NCBI GenBank assembly: GCA_963579625.1
Contig: CAUZHN010000002.1
Coordinates: 26,593-90,592 of the forward strand
DNA length: 64,000 bases
Source: JAAXGI01 sp963579625
Lineage (GTDB): Bacteria > Gemmatimonadota > Gemmatimonadetes > Longimicrobiales > Gaopeijiaceae
Reading direction: 5' to 3'
Shown here: piece after piece, positions 36,719 through 45,533 of the stretch
Layout: every line of letters begins with the position of its first letter
How positions within the stretch are numbered: position 1 is the stretch's first letter
Position numbers and translations under genes: made by a program
Notes under the pieces: generated by a model
What the model was told of the DNA's origin: nothing
Database searches by the model: none
Seen by the model: the letters and a program-made list of their open reading frames with translations, nothing else

Positions 36719-37310
36719 ATGAAGTATACAGGTGCTTTGAGTGTCTTATGTATTTCTACTGTTTTTGTGGAATTGTGGGGGAGACGGTACTCCAACCGCG
36801 CCTACTCCAACGCCAACACCTGTAGCGACCTCGATCACCCTTTCGGTGGCCAGCCTTAGCTTCGCCTCGCCGGGTGTGACATCCCAGCTATCCGCCTGGG
36901 AGGGGCTTCTTGAGGGGGCAAAGGCCAAGGACGTTCTTCACCATGAGAATCGGCAGCCGAACACGAGAAGCTACTTCTGGGCACCAACTGGTACGCCTGG
37001 GACGGGGTGGACCTACCACACCTGGGTGAACGGCAAGAGTGCAGTCAACCTCTACATCAATACCGGAGATCGTCACGAGCCCAAGAGGATTTTCGACTTA
37101 CTCTATGCCGATCGCTCCGAAATCGAATCTGCCTTCGGGGAGCCACTTGATTGGGAGCGATACGACGAAAAAACTGCCTCAAGAATTCAACATAAGTTCA
37201 ACGGAAGTTTTCAATCCCCGGAGGACGACTGGCCGGAAATCCAAGACGAATTGATCAACTGTATGGATCGGTTGGTCGCCAGCATCGGCCCGCACCTCAG
37301 CAAGGTTTAG
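36719..37310 (+). pseudogene. Chimeric relic: lipoprotein N terminus joined to a DUF4268 C terminus
   Basis: The frame open from 36741 to 37310 begins like an Ig-like-domain lipoprotein (CGGDGTPTAPTPTPTP, then ATSITLSVASLSFASPG) and changes abruptly after about 36892 to a DUF4268 domain (YINTGDRHEPKRIFDLLY, then FGEPLDWERYDEKTASRI). DUF4268 normally forms the C-terminal part of larger nuclease-like or restriction-associated proteins. A better lipoprotein start with a signal-like sequence (ATG at 36719, MKYTGALSVLCIST) is in another frame, so a frameshift near the TTTTT at about 36762 is likely. I read this as two truncated genes fused by deletion or recombination. A working fusion protein starting at GTG 36741 is less likely. 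Confidence 0.6.
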
Positions 37311-37473
37311 GAGCACGGCGGGACCAGGGGGGGTCGGAAGAGATGATCTGGCAGCAGTATTAGGCTGATTTTCTGGTCTAAGTGGGTGGTATTGTGGGTA
37401 GTATGATTGTGTGTGGCCTTCATGTAAGCTTATAACTGCTTATCACTATGGTACTTACGAAAGTTACCCTTAA

Positions 37474-38112
37474 CTATACAACATTCAGCTGCTCCAGTAG
37501 GCGATACACCACTTCGGATGGGTCCTCTGCCGACATTACGGCGCTCATCACGGCGGCACCGGCGGCACCTGTCGGGGGCAGGAGCTCAGCCCTTCGTACC
37601 GAGACCCCTCCGATCGCGACTACTGGAGCCGAAATTGCTTCCGTGACGCGACGTAGTCCGTCGAGGCCAATGACGTCACCTGCATCCTGCTTGGAAACCG
37701 TGGACCAGACTGTGCCGCATCCAAGGTAGTCCGCGCCTTCCGCCATGGCAGATCGAGCCACATCCGGGTCGTCGGCGGAAAATCCGATGAGGAAATTGTC
37801 CGGGACTACAGCGCGTACCGCAGATACGGGAAGATCATCTGGACCGAGGTGAATTCCGTCTGCCTCAACGGCCAATGCCAAATCCAAACGATCATTGACG
37901 AACAAGAGAGCGTCAAATTTCCGGGTCAGGCTCCGGAGGCGATGAGCGACCGGGAGCAGCTCCCGAACGGTTCGCCGCTTGTCCCTGAGTTGAATCGAAG
38001 GTGCCCCGGCCTGTAACACTTCTTTCACGATAGTTTCGAGATCTCTGGGTGCTGCCAAATCTGAATCAGTGATGACGATCAAACGAACACGACTTGGGGA
38101 GAGTTGTGACAC
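37474..38112 (-). CDS. thiE: Thiamine-phosphate synthase
   Basis: A 212-residue TIM-barrel enzyme that joins HMP-PP and thiazole phosphate. Motifs in order are IQLRDKR, FVNDRLDLALAVEADGIHLG, the phosphate-loop region GADYLGCGTVWSTVSKQDAG and VVAIGGV. The GTG at 38112 was chosen because it places MSQLSPSRVRLIVITD at the N terminus 8 bases after the mltG stop; a GTG at 38160 would overlap mltG. The segment after GCGTVWST (VSKQDAG rather than TxTKxxxx) fits ThiE better than TenI. thiD lies about 20 kb away. Confidence 0.88.
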   Translation of the reverse strand: MSQLSPSRVRLIVITDSDLAAPRDLETIVKEVLQAGAPSIQLRDKRRTVRELLPVAHRLRSLTRKFDALLFVNDRLDLALAVEADGIHLGPDDLPVSAVRAVVPDNFLIGFSADDPDVARSAMAEGADYLGCGTVWSTVSKQDAGDVIGLDGLRRVTEAISAPVVAIGGVSVRRAELLPPTGAAGAAVMSAVMSAEDPSEVVYRLLEQLNVV

Positions 38113-38120
38113 TAGCCAGT

Positions 38121-39152
38121 CTATCCTCCCTCCTGGTTGGCCTTCTCCCACTCCGCCCACTCTCGTCGGGCGTTAGTCCGCGCTAGGTTGTGTTGCGCGA
38201 GGGTGGGTGTGAAGATGTGCGATCCGTCTGGGCGGGCCACGAAGTAAAGATACTCAACCTCTGTAGGATTGAGAGCTGCCTCGAGCGCATCCTCCCCCGG
38301 GGCTCCGATGGGTCCGGGCGGGAGTCCCGGGTGAGTATATGTGTTGTACGGGTGCTCGGTTACGGACTCAATGTCGGAGAAGAGCAGGCGCTCACGACGT
38401 GCCCCAAGCGCGTATTGAACAGTGGGGTCTGCCTGGAGCAGGTACCCTATTTCGAGGCGGTTGTGGAAGACTCCGGAGATGGTGGCCATCTCCTCTGTCC
38501 GTCTCGCCTCACCCTGGATGATGGATGCAAGTGTAGTAACCTCTCGCTCGGAGAGTCCGAGAGCCTCCGCCCTTGCCCTCCTGGCCTGAGTCCAGAAGCT
38601 CCGGTGCCGGTTCACCATCAGTCGAATAACCAAGTCCAGCGAGACCCCTGGCGCGAATCGGTATGTATCGGGGAACAGGTAGCCCTCGAGTGTCGGCCCC
38701 GGAACCTCCCACTCTCTTGCTGCGTCAGGGTCCCCTAAGCGAGCCTCCACCTCCTCTACTGGAATCTCCGTCAATTCTGCCATCCTCGATGCCATCTGGA
38801 GGAGCGTATAACCCTCAGGGATCGTCAGGGGCACCGTGATGATCCTGCCGGCAACCAGGTGGTCTAGCAGCGGTAACCACCCGATGTCTGCCGGGACTCG
38901 GTATCCGCCGGCACGGATGCCCCTGTCATCTCCCCGAAGCCGCGCAATTACCTTGAATCCGACTGAGAACCGGACAAGTTCGTGTGCGATTAGGGTGTCG
39001 ATGACCTGGTCGAACACGGCACCGCCCGGCACCATGAAGTCCACGGTGGGGGCACTGGGGGTCCCGGGGGAGCAGCCTCCAACCCACATCAGGGCGAGGG
39101 CTACGAGAAGACTCGCCCGGGAGCTACGGTTCAGACGAAGAGGCGTCCTCAC
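38121..39152 (-). CDS. mltG: MltG, endolytic murein transglycosylase (lipoprotein form)
   Basis: A 343-residue YceG-family enzyme that cleaves nascent glycan strands. The N terminus has a lipobox-like WVGGC after a hydrophobic segment, so it is probably a lipoprotein and not the usual single-pass protein. A LysM-like region lies at about 40-125. The catalytic domain has GYLFPDTY, TLASIIQGEAR, FHNRLEIG and LQADPTVQYA. E. coli has ASIVEKE at the active site; here the first Glu is Gln and the second (QGEA) is kept. It overlaps ruvX by four bases. Confidence 0.9.
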   Translation of the reverse strand: MRTPLRLNRSSRASLLVALALMWVGGCSPGTPSAPTVDFMVPGGAVFDQVIDTLIAHELVRFSVGFKVIARLRGDDRGIRAGGYRVPADIGWLPLLDHLVAGRIITVPLTIPEGYTLLQMASRMAELTEIPVEEVEARLGDPDAAREWEVPGPTLEGYLFPDTYRFAPGVSLDLVIRLMVNRHRSFWTQARRARAEALGLSEREVTTLASIIQGEARRTEEMATISGVFHNRLEIGYLLQADPTVQYALGARRERLLFSDIESVTEHPYNTYTHPGLPPGPIGAPGEDALEAALNPTEVEYLYFVARPDGSHIFTPTLAQHNLARTNARREWAEWEKANQEGG

Positions 39153-39577
39153 CTTGCAGTTCTCCGCTGGTCCAGCCAGCGCTGTAGGATGATTGCTGCG
39201 GCTGCGGAGTCGACTCGCTCTCTCTCCTCTCTCTTCCTTCTGGGAAGCCCAATCCCACGGACAGCTTGCTTCGCCTGCACAGAGCTCATCCGTTCATCAA
39301 TCAGGTGAACGGGGAGTTCAAGGCGGGAACCGAGCTTGCGGGCGATCTCTCTCACCTCACGGCTCCAGTCCGATTCACAGCCTGAAAGATCCAAAGGAAG
39401 ACCGACGACCACGACTTCGACACCATGTCGCAGCGCGGTCTCCTCTATCCGGGAGAGTGGCGCTCGCTTGCCACGCCGCCTCCGGATTGTCGTTAGCGGC
39501 GACGCGATAGTCCCTGTCTCGTCCGAGAGAGCGAGACCCACTCGGAGCTTCCCCAGGTCGACTCCTAATGCCCTCAC
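39149..39577 (-). CDS. ruvX: RuvX/YqgF-family RNase H-fold nuclease
   Basis: A 142-residue protein implicated in pre-16S rRNA 5' processing or Holliday-junction resolution. The acidic sites are in RALGVDLGKLRVGLAL, VVVVGLPLDLSG and the C-terminal VDSAAAAIIL; DERMSSVQA is the conserved helix. GTG at 39577 gives the canonical MRALGVDLG start and has GGGGA upstream; an in-frame TTG at 39595 adds six residues. ruvX next to mltG is a common bacterial arrangement. Confidence 0.9.
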   Translation of the reverse strand: MRALGVDLGKLRVGLALSDETGTIASPLTTIRRRRGKRAPLSRIEETALRHGVEVVVVGLPLDLSGCESDWSREVREIARKLGSRLELPVHLIDERMSSVQAKQAVRGIGLPRRKREERERVDSAAAAIILQRWLDQRRTAR

Positions 39578-39604
39578 GCTGGTCCCCAGAAGCAATCCCC
39601 TGCC

Positions 39605-40150
39605 CTAGGAGAGGAGGTCGAGGGTGGCGTCCAGGCTGTCATTCTCAAGCAAGAGTCCTTTCAGTCGACCGACCGCCTGCTCCGATCCGAATATGAAGGA
39701 ACAGTCATGATCCCCACAGCTGCGGCATGAGACTTCCAGGACCGCGATCGGCGAACCGGCAATTCTGGTGAAGACCCTGGAGAACATCCCAGAGGTGAAG
39801 GAGCAACTCGGCTCGCTGGTTTCAGCCGCAGGGCCACTCTCTCCCCACTGTTCGGTTCGGACCATGCCAAGTCCTGGGTGGATACGCTCATGGGAGAAGT
39901 TTCCCCATCCATGGGCACTGAGGAACTGTCCGAGATCCGTCCAGAAGCGGTCATGACCGAAAGTTGTTGGATCGGCGTTAGTGCTAGCAGCGAAGTCAGC
40001 AAACACGGATTCCCCCGTGGCAAACCCCGTATCATAAAGCATGCGTGTCACCGTGGCAGAATCCACTTCATCACCAAGAATCTGCCGAATGTGAAGCAGG
40101 GTGGACCCGGGAACCGTTAGTTCCCACGGGCTCGTAGCTCCGCTCGTCAT
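39605..40150 (-). CDS. V4R-domain protein, putative small-molecule sensor
   Basis: A 181-residue single-domain protein. The C-terminal half carries the V4R (4-vinyl reductase) signature with Cys residues, EVSCRSCGDHDCSFIFG, preceded by a hydrophobic ligand-pocket region. V4R domains bind hydrocarbons, bacteriochlorophyll precursors or unknown ligands; here there is no attached output domain. The start at 40150 (MTSGATSPWELTVPG) was chosen over an upstream in-frame start. A 27-base gap separates it from ruvX, and a plausible promoter lies just upstream. Confidence 0.75.
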   Translation of the reverse strand: MTSGATSPWELTVPGSTLLHIRQILGDEVDSATVTRMLYDTGFATGESVFADFAASTNADPTTFGHDRFWTDLGQFLSAHGWGNFSHERIHPGLGMVRTEQWGESGPAAETSEPSCSFTSGMFSRVFTRIAGSPIAVLEVSCRSCGDHDCSFIFGSEQAVGRLKGLLLENDSLDATLDLLS

Positions 40151-40486
40151 CTGCTTTCCTCGCAAGGGTCCGTACCACAACTCTACCAAATATAGACGGT
40201 TCGTGTAGGGTCAACACCCACACGGGATCCCATCACGCCGAGTGGTCTCGTGACCGGATGAAGGCTGGAGGTTCGATTCGGAGCTAGACCTCTTGCTCCT
40301 GCCTATGGTGTTTGTAGACACGGAATACGAGAATGAGGCGCGCTCTTCAACTTCCTTGGTTTTATTAAGGAGAGGATAGTCAACAGGACGCAGCCCTCCT
40401 GTGACCGGCTTCGGAAGTGAACGGCCGGTCGAGAAGCGCGAAACAGACTCTCCCGACGAGCTAGCTTGATGGGCACGCCGCTGGAC
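40151..40486. other. Intergenic region upstream of the V4R gene
   Basis: About 336 bases between the V4R start and the end of the PBP1A gene, both read leftwards. It holds a candidate promoter at 40187-40214. The rest, including the GGTTTTATTAAGGAGAGGATAG stretch near 40360 (part: TTTATTAAGGAGAGG), shows no gene or clear terminator that I can support. Confidence 0.5.
40187..40214 (-). promoter_or_regulatory. Candidate sigma-70 promoter of the V4R-ruvX-mltG-thiE group
   Basis: On the minus strand TTGACC (40209-40214) is followed after 16 bases by TATTTG (40187-40192); an overlapping TATATT gives a 14-base spacer. It lies 37 bases before the V4R start and could drive the four leftward genes. 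Confidence 0.4.
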
Positions 40487-42709
40487 TTACCAGGGCCAGC
40501 GGAGGATGGATTGTCCCGGGGCCGTGTCGTCACACTGTTCGGTAGGCTCTGTTCCTGGAAGGTAGTATTCAACGTATCGGCGCTCTGGTGGACACCAGGG
40601 GGATGCGAGAAGTCCGGTCTTGCTGTCGGCTTCCAGGCTTACGAGTCCATCCAGAGGCCAGGGCTCGGGGATCGGCAGGATCGGAACGGCCAAAAACGAC
40701 TTGCCCTCAGCTATGAATTCCTCCCCGGTCGGGTCGGAAATGTCCGCCACCGATGCGTCTTCATCAATCAGTTCCCCGAGGTATACCAACCGCATGAATT
40801 CGCCCCAAACCGGCGTGGCTTCCCCGCTGGTTGCTCCTGCATACAGCGGCTGAGGCTGGTCCATCCCAAACCAGACCGTTGCCTGGAGGTTCGGTGTGAA
40901 GCCATTGAACCAAAGATCTGTTGACTCATTCGTGGTCCCAGTCTTTCCGGCCGCGGGCACTTCGGAGGGAAGCCCGATACGGCCCCGAATACTGGCTCCG
41001 GTCCCCCGGTTCACGACGTCTTCCATCAGGGTCACCATGAGTCGCGCCGCGGCTGGATTCATGACCTGTACCCGCTCCGGCTCGGGCTTCCATACGATCT
41101 CTCCCTCTGTATTCTCTACTCGTAGGATGGGGAAGGGCTCAACCTTCGTTCCGAGCGTGGCAAACGTAGAGTACGCCTCGATCATCTGGATCGGGAGCAC
41201 TTCCGCTGAGCCGATCGCGATAGATGGAACTCGCGGGATGGGAGTGCGGATTCCTAGCCGCCTCGCATTCTGCGCAACGGTCTCGAGCCCTACCTCCTCA
41301 AACGCCAGCCTGATTGCCACAGTATTCACTGAGTTCCGGAACGCGTACCGGAGTGTCATATCTCCTTCGAACTCTCTCGAGAAATTCTCCGGTGTCCAAA
41401 GTTCCCCGCTTACCTGATCCAGCACGAACGCGCGATCGGCGATGATTCGGGATGGGGGGATTCCACTAGCAAGAGCGGATGAGTACACAATAGGTTTGAA
41501 CGACGATCCAGGTTGCCGCATCGCTTGAAGAGCGCGATTGAATTTGGAGTGGGTGAAGTCCCTTCCCCCGATGAGCGCTCTGACCCCTCCTGTGAGTGGA
41601 TCCATTGCGATGAACATTCCCTGGACGTACGGGGTCTCGATGTCCACGAGAGGTTGTCCCTCAGCCTCCTCCACGAGTTCATCGTACGTGATATGGGTAA
41701 ACCCTGGTCGGCCCTCGATGCGCGTAAATCCACGAGACATCGTGACTTCAGCTGCCCGCTGTATATCTACGTCTAGGGTGGTGGTAATCTGGAATCCACC
41801 GGTGTACAGTTGACTCCCGAACCGCTCTTGTACCAACAGGCGCACCCACTCCACGAAGTATGGCGCCAACCCTTCGGACGCTCGAGTTCCCGAGGAAGGG
41901 AGTGGGTGTCCCTGCCACCGTTCGATATCCTCGTCCAACAGGAAACCCTCTAGCCCCATTCGATCTAGGACGAGGTTTCGGCGAGATAATGACCGGTCCG
42001 GAAAGCCGAAGGGGGAGTAAAATCCAGCGTTGTTTCCCACAGCCGCAAGGAGTGCGGCCTCCGCGGGGTTCAGATCGACGGCGTCCTTTTCGAAGTAGTT
42101 CCGAGAGGCGGTTTGAACCCCGTACCACCCAGGACCGAGATAAATCTCGTTCAGGTATGCTTCGAGGATCTCATCCTTCGAGTATGCTCGCTCCAGCTCC
42201 AAAGCCACCTGGAGCTCCTTGAGCTTGCGCTTGAGGCTCACCTCGAAGCCGATCGCGTCGAACATGTTTCTGGCGAGCTGCTGCGTGATCGTGCTCGCTC
42301 CCCCTTCACGAAGGGGAGTTCCCAGAAAAATGCGGAAGACTGGGTCCGGAATCACGCGGGCAACCACGGCTCGTATCACGCTCCTCGGGTCGAAGCCGTG
42401 GTGCCGATAGAACCGTCGGTCTTCGATTGCGATAAATGCTTCGGCGATATGGGGAGGGAGGGTCTTGATGGATACGGGAGTACGGCGTTCGATTCCCAGC
42501 TCACTGAGCAACTGCCCGTCGTGGCTGAACACCTTGGACGTTTGCTGCGGTTCCCAAGTCCGGATTATCGCGATGGAGGGGCAGTCTGCACAGAGGTTTT
42601 GCCAGGCTCCTACTGCAAATCCCAAGCCTCCCGCACCCAGTATGAGCGCTGGAACCCAGATCAACGCTCTACCCAAGGACACTGCGAGCCACCCTAAAGG
42701 CCTTGTCAA
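40487..42709 (-). CDS. Class A penicillin-binding protein (PBP1A type)
   Basis: A 740-residue bifunctional cell-wall synthase. One membrane segment lies at about 10-35. The glycosyltransferase (GT51) domain has EDRRFYRHHG and GGASTITQQLARN. The transpeptidase domain has the SxxK nucleophile in QPGSSFKPIVY, the SxN motif in RNSVNTVA, and KTG in AAGKTGTTNE. It polymerises and crosslinks peptidoglycan at the outer face of the inner membrane. The start appears to be TTG at 42709 with a weak GAACGAAAG site. A Cys pair sits just after the membrane helix (CADC), a small oddity. Confidence 0.94.
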   Translation of the reverse strand: MTRPLGWLAVSLGRALIWVPALILGAGGLGFAVGAWQNLCADCPSIAIIRTWEPQQTSKVFSHDGQLLSELGIERRTPVSIKTLPPHIAEAFIAIEDRRFYRHHGFDPRSVIRAVVARVIPDPVFRIFLGTPLREGGASTITQQLARNMFDAIGFEVSLKRKLKELQVALELERAYSKDEILEAYLNEIYLGPGWYGVQTASRNYFEKDAVDLNPAEAALLAAVGNNAGFYSPFGFPDRSLSRRNLVLDRMGLEGFLLDEDIERWQGHPLPSSGTRASEGLAPYFVEWVRLLVQERFGSQLYTGGFQITTTLDVDIQRAAEVTMSRGFTRIEGRPGFTHITYDELVEEAEGQPLVDIETPYVQGMFIAMDPLTGGVRALIGGRDFTHSKFNRALQAMRQPGSSFKPIVYSSALASGIPPSRIIADRAFVLDQVSGELWTPENFSREFEGDMTLRYAFRNSVNTVAIRLAFEEVGLETVAQNARRLGIRTPIPRVPSIAIGSAEVLPIQMIEAYSTFATLGTKVEPFPILRVENTEGEIVWKPEPERVQVMNPAAARLMVTLMEDVVNRGTGASIRGRIGLPSEVPAAGKTGTTNESTDLWFNGFTPNLQATVWFGMDQPQPLYAGATSGEATPVWGEFMRLVYLGELIDEDASVADISDPTGEEFIAEGKSFLAVPILPIPEPWPLDGLVSLEADSKTGLLASPWCPPERRYVEYYLPGTEPTEQCDDTAPGQSILRWPW

Positions 42710-42867
42710 TTCTTTCGTTCACATGACTTCCTGTCTAACGTGCCAGCTCACAGATACGCTCACAGGATTAAACCCCGGGGCAGGCACCAGGTTCGCGGCA
42801 CACTCCACACCGCTCCGGTTGGAATCGACCAGGCCCGATTGATCGTTCGAATCAAGTCCGTATCCCG

Positions 42868-42897
42868 TTGACAAGTATAACTGGATTCTCTGATACT
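42868..42897 (+). promoter_or_regulatory. Strong candidate sigma-70 promoter
   Basis: A perfect TTGACA (42868-42873), an 18-base spacer, then GATACT (42892-42897; four of six matches). Transcription should start near 42904 and run towards the cupin-folK-aroB group, leaving a leader of nearly 350 bases that includes the small open frame at 42927. Confidence 0.55.
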
Positions 42898-42926
42898 ATC
42901 GGCGACCAATTGGGGTGTCCCCATTC

Positions 42927-43130
42927 ATGGAGGCGGGGCAGCCAAGGGGAAGGAAGGTTGGTCCTGCTTTTCCACTTCCTCTCTTCGGGGATTTGGCAAT
43001 TGACGTCAAGACGGTTGCGGATGAGCGAGCCAGGGAGTTGCGGCTTACGGGAGACCGATATACCGCTGCCAGGAGGCTTCGACAGGATCCCCTGAGGCAG
43101 ATGTCGATCTCTTTCCCTCAAAGTTACTGA
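42927..43130 (+). CDS. Possible small protein in the promoter-cupin interval, unknown function
   Basis: A 67-residue open frame (ATG, MEAGQPRGRK) ending in an Arg-rich helical segment (DLAIDVKTVADERARELR, then YTAARRLRQDP). It lies right behind the best promoter in this interval. The ribosome site is weak and no family is recognised. It may be a genuine small protein, a relic, or chance. The remaining 540 bases between PBP1A and the cupin gene show nothing else convincing. Confidence 0.3.
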   Translation: MEAGQPRGRKVGPAFPLPLFGDLAIDVKTVADERARELRLTGDRYTAARRLRQDPLRQMSISFPQSY

Positions 43131-43250
43131 TGGGGTGGGGATGACGTTGCGTTTCCGATTTCGCAGATCGAACTCGATAACGACCCGAGCCTTGGTAGAG
43201 GTGATCCGTGCCCTGCCGGGAAGTCGGCCGGGTCCTGCCGGTGATAGCTC

Positions 43251-43733
43251 ATGCCGAACCACCCAAAGAGATTAGATGCACCGCAACAGGGGGTTGGCGG
43301 TCGCCTTGGCACCCCTGAACACGCGGAGCGGACGGACCGGGACTCTCCTCAATCGGTAGTCGCCTCTCCTCGTCGGATTGAAAAACCCTGGGGGTACGAG
43401 CTCATCTGGGCGCAGACGGACGAGTATGTTGGGAAGGTGGTACATGTACGGGCTGGAGAGGCGCTCTCTCTACAATTCCACGAGGAGAAGGACGAGACAC
43501 TGTTCCTGTTACGCGGACAGATCACCCTTGAAATTGGACCCGGAGTGAACTCGTTGCAGCGGGTTCCGATAAGGGAAGGGGATGCTTTCAGGATCCGTCC
43601 TGGCGTTCTCCACCGGGTCGTGGCAGAGACGGAAGTGGAGATCCTGGAAGCCTCCACACCTGAGATGGATGACATCATTCGCGTTCGCGACCGGTATGGC
43701 AGGTCGGCTCAGATGCTGGACGGTGTGGAATGA
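43251..43733 (+). CDS. Cupin of the mannose-6-phosphate isomerase (type II) family
   Basis: A 160-residue protein, cupin from about residue 40 onward. KPWGYELIWAQTDEYVGKVV and the metal-binding SLQFHEEKDETLFLLRGQ match the isomerase half of ManC-type enzymes, here as a stand-alone domain. The second cupin motif RIRPGVLHRVVAE carries another His ligand. It could isomerise sugar phosphates or simply bind a sugar nucleotide. The first 38 residues are low-complexity. It overlaps folK as ATGA. Confidence 0.82.
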   Translation: MPNHPKRLDAPQQGVGGRLGTPEHAERTDRDSPQSVVASPRRIEKPWGYELIWAQTDEYVGKVVHVRAGEALSLQFHEEKDETLFLLRGQITLEIGPGVNSLQRVPIREGDAFRIRPGVLHRVVAETEVEILEASTPEMDDIIRVRDRYGRSAQMLDGVE

Positions 43734-44293
43734 TCTCGCCGGCTTCAGGTAGTAGGGAAGGGGAGGAGCGAGGAACCCCGTTCATACTCGCCCTCGGATC
43801 CAACCTGGGTGACCGAAGAGCTCACTTAGTGAGAGGCCTAGAGTTTCTCGCTCGGCATTTGACGATTGAAGCGATATCGAAGGTGGTTGACTCACCAGCC
43901 TGGGGTCCCGTGCATCGCCAGCCGGACTTTCTAAACCTTGTTTTACGGGGGAGTACCGATCGTGCCGCGCTTGGCCTCCTCGGGGTGGCGCAAGAGGCAG
44001 AGGCCGCAGCCGGTCGGGTCCGCGTAGTCAGGCAAGGCCCGCGGACCCTCGACGTGGATCTGATCTTCTTCGGAGCTCTTCGGATTCGGTCTGAGCGCCT
44101 GCGGCTCCCACACCCACACTGGGCGGAACGCCCCTTTGTGTGTCGATTGATTCCTGAGGTGGCTGGGGATATGGTTGATCCCGACTCGGGATGCTCGCTG
44201 CGGAAGCTGTCTTGGGATGATCCTCTTCCTGGCGGGATTAGGGTGGTCGCCCCACTCCCTGCTCTCACTGGGGTAGGGGGCTCCATTCGCTAA
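43730..44293 (+). CDS. folK: HPPK, hydroxymethyldihydropterin pyrophosphokinase
   Basis: A 187-residue kinase that pyrophosphorylates 6-hydroxymethyl-dihydropterin for folate synthesis. It opens with ALGSNLGDR and continues with the signature GPRTLDVDLIFFG and LPHPHWAERPFV, which carries catalytic Arg and His residues. Length is close to the family norm plus a 17-residue N-terminal tail. The start overlaps the cupin stop and the stop overlaps the aroB start (TAATG). Confidence 0.94.
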   Translation: MISPASGSREGEERGTPFILALGSNLGDRRAHLVRGLEFLARHLTIEAISKVVDSPAWGPVHRQPDFLNLVLRGSTDRAALGLLGVAQEAEAAAGRVRVVRQGPRTLDVDLIFFGALRIRSERLRLPHPHWAERPFVCRLIPEVAGDMVDPDSGCSLRKLSWDDPLPGGIRVVAPLPALTGVGGSIR

Positions 44294-45462
44294 TGGTCGG
44301 CCTTGACACCTCTTTTGAAGGGGCTTTCAGAGTGATGGGGAACCCTGAGGGCAGATGGGAAGTGCAGGTGACGACCTCTACCGGATTCGGGTATCCGGTC
44401 AGGGTTGGCCGGGGCATTCTGGATCAGCTCGGCCCGCTCCTCCAGGAACTGAGCCCCGCACAAGCCTATGCGCTGATTGCAGATGGACGAGTCTTCGACC
44501 TTTATGGCGATCGCATTAGTGACCTTTGTTCCGGACTGTCCCAACCACTCACAGTACACACCTTTCCGCCCGGAGAGGCTAGTAAGAATCGGCGTGAGTG
44601 GGCTGAGCTCACGGATGCGCTCCTTTCTGAGGGACTGGGCCGGGACGGGTGCGTGATTGCGCTCGGGGGAGGGGTTGCCGGGGACCTTGCCGGCTTCGTC
44701 GCTGCAACGTACATGCGGGGAATTTCGCTGGTACAACTACCGACCTCCCTCGTAGCGATGGTCGATGCTTCTGTGGGTGGTAAGACCGGTGTTGATGCAC
44801 CGCTGGGGAAGAACCTGGTCGGTGCATTTCACCCTCCGCGATTCGTACTCGCGGACACTGAACTGTCCGCCACCCTTCCGAGGCGGGAAAGGAGTCAGGG
44901 CCTGGCAGAGGCGGTCAAGCATGGCGCGATCTTGGATGCAGAATATTTCGAATGGATTGATGCCCACATCGAATCCCTCCTCGATGGCGATCCGGATGAT
45001 ACTGCCACGCTCGTCGCTCGATCGGTTCAGCTCAAGGCTCGCGTGGTGAGTGAGGATGAGAGAGAGGGAGGCCTACGCCAAATCCTGAATTTTGGACACA
45101 CCTTGGGACATGCACTGGAGGCTGAATCTGACTTCCTCATACCTCATGGGAGTGCGGTTGCGCTTGGGATGGTGCTCGAGGCCCGTCTCGGAGAGCAGTT
45201 CGGGGTCACACTACCAGGTGTGGCGGATCGACTGGCGGGTACACTGACAAAGCTGGAACTTCCGACGAGTCTCCCGGACTCGACGGATCCGGAGGACCTC
45301 ATGAGATTCGTGTCCAGAGACAAGAAGGCCCGCCGTGGGGTCTCCCGGTATGTCCTTCTTTCTGGCCTCGGGGAGGTCGATCCGGGAGACAGATGGAGCA
45401 GGGAGTTGGACTCATCAAAGGTCCGAGAATTCCTTATAGAACAGAGCTCAAAGTCTGTTTGA
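44293..45462 (+). CDS. aroB: 3-dehydroquinate synthase
   Basis: A 389-residue enzyme of the shikimate pathway (DAHP to dehydroquinate, NAD+ and Zn2+). NAD motif GGGVAGDLAGFVAATYMRG, then DASVGGKTGVD and NLVGAFHPP, and the metal ligands in EAVKHG, NFGHTLGHALE and PHGSAVALG are all present. The first 20 residues may be extra; an internal ATG at 44335 gives a shorter N terminus. It is co-transcribed with folK. A dead acyl-CoA synthetase gene follows. Confidence 0.95.
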   Translation: MVGLDTSFEGAFRVMGNPEGRWEVQVTTSTGFGYPVRVGRGILDQLGPLLQELSPAQAYALIADGRVFDLYGDRISDLCSGLSQPLTVHTFPPGEASKNRREWAELTDALLSEGLGRDGCVIALGGGVAGDLAGFVAATYMRGISLVQLPTSLVAMVDASVGGKTGVDAPLGKNLVGAFHPPRFVLADTELSATLPRRERSQGLAEAVKHGAILDAEYFEWIDAHIESLLDGDPDDTATLVARSVQLKARVVSEDEREGGLRQILNFGHTLGHALEAESDFLIPHGSAVALGMVLEARLGEQFGVTLPGVADRLAGTLTKLELPTSLPDSTDPEDLMRFVSRDKKARRGVSRYVLLSGLGEVDPGDRWSRELDSSKVREFLIEQSSKSV

Positions 45463-45533
45463 CGGGGGTATTGGGTCCGCCTAATCCTGTGCGTCCCGTC
45501 GATAGAACTGGGGTTCTAGATCTCCCCGGTGAC

